From assembly GCA_049511115.1 (NCBI GenBank), contig JBEKYH010000449.1:1-5047 (forward strand): 5,047 nucleotides of DNA, in the 5' to 3' direction. Each line of letters begins with the position of its first letter. The stretch's first letter is position 1. The position numbers and the translations under genes are program-made. Of the stretch, positions 4,901 through 5,047 are shown in pieces. Origin of the DNA: JBEKYH01 sp049511115. GTDB lineage: Bacteria; Planctomycetota; Phycisphaerae; Tepidisphaerales; Tepidisphaeraceae. Below the pieces are notes generated by a model that saw only the letters and a list, made by a program, of their open reading frames with translations, was not told where the DNA came from and ran no database searches.

Positions 4901-5047
4901 ATGCCAACCAACGACGCGGCGTTTCAACAATGCATTAAACCTGACTGCGCCGCCACCTATGGCGTGGACCAGACGCTGGTCGCGTGCTTAAAGTGCGGCA
5001 GCCTGCTGGATATCCGCTACGACTGGAAGAAGCTGCCGGTGCCCAAG
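4901..5047 (+). CDS. thrC: Threonine synthase, N-terminal part (runs off window)
   Basis: Forty-nine codons are present and the frame is open at the window end. The protein begins MPTNDAAFQQCIKPDC and has four cysteines in a zinc-ribbon arrangement: C11-x4-C16 and C29-x2-C32. The 'CGSLLDIRYDWKKLPVPK' type continuation is the usual N-terminus of the threonine synthase subclass with a zinc ribbon. The enzyme converts O-phosphohomoserine to threonine using pyridoxal phosphate; the PLP lysine and catalytic domain are outside the window. AAGGA at 4890-4894 precedes the ATG by six bases. It probably shares a transcript with the protease gene upstream. The family is recognised from the N-terminus alone, and related PLP enzymes with zinc ribbons are the main alternative. 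Confidence 0.82.
   Translation, partial: MPTNDAAFQQCIKPDCAATYGVDQTLVACLKCGSLLDIRYDWKKLPVPK

Noticed and set aside
4222..4911. Long open frame on the minus strand opposite the M50 protease gene (229 codons).
   Set aside because: It is antisense to a gene with clear HExxH and LDGG motifs, is rich in Arg/His/Pro as expected of a GC-rich shadow, and shows no family features.

Overview
The window has moderately high GC and carries a run of ordinary chromosomal genes next to a decayed accessory patch. Several features suggest Planctomycetota, possibly a Phycisphaerae-like lineage: the style of the Rhs core remnant, the secreted propeller protein, GC-rich dispersed palindromes, and a membrane protease with a C-terminal tail best known from planctomycete rhomboids. 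This placement is an inference from protein style; no rRNA or other marker is present.

The left part (1-1170, minus strand) is a mobile-element and toxin-immunity graveyard. At the left edge is the N-terminus of a REP-associated tyrosine transposase (RAYT). Upstream of its start lie two 30-bp tandem copies of a GGGGACATTC-type repeat. These repeats cut into the 3' end of an Imm11/DUF1629-like immunity gene and supply its last residues and stop codon. Nine bases upstream of that gene ends the C-terminal piece of an Rhs core. It has no toxin domain, lacks its 5' part, and is broken by two GC-rich palindromes and a 17-bp tandem duplication.

The middle (1176-2306, minus strand) holds an intact secreted beta-propeller protein with a strong Shine-Dalgarno sequence and a good sigma70-type promoter. 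Upstream of it a cluster of GC-rich palindromes (2326-2397) marks the point where a plus-strand membrane glycosyltransferase begins abruptly. Only its C-terminal half remains, so it is probably a 5'-truncated relic.

The right part (3100-5047, plus strand) is intact housekeeping: an ADP-ribose pyrophosphatase-type Nudix hydrolase, a site-2-protease (M50) family membrane metalloprotease with a basic DUF6576-like tail, and the start of threonine synthase, which runs off the window. The protease and threonine synthase are 34 bp apart and probably co-transcribed.

I did not find a convincing undescribed system. The most informative signals are the layered insertions that dismantled the Rhs/immunity locus and the glycosyltransferase, and the protease-DUF6576 fusion.
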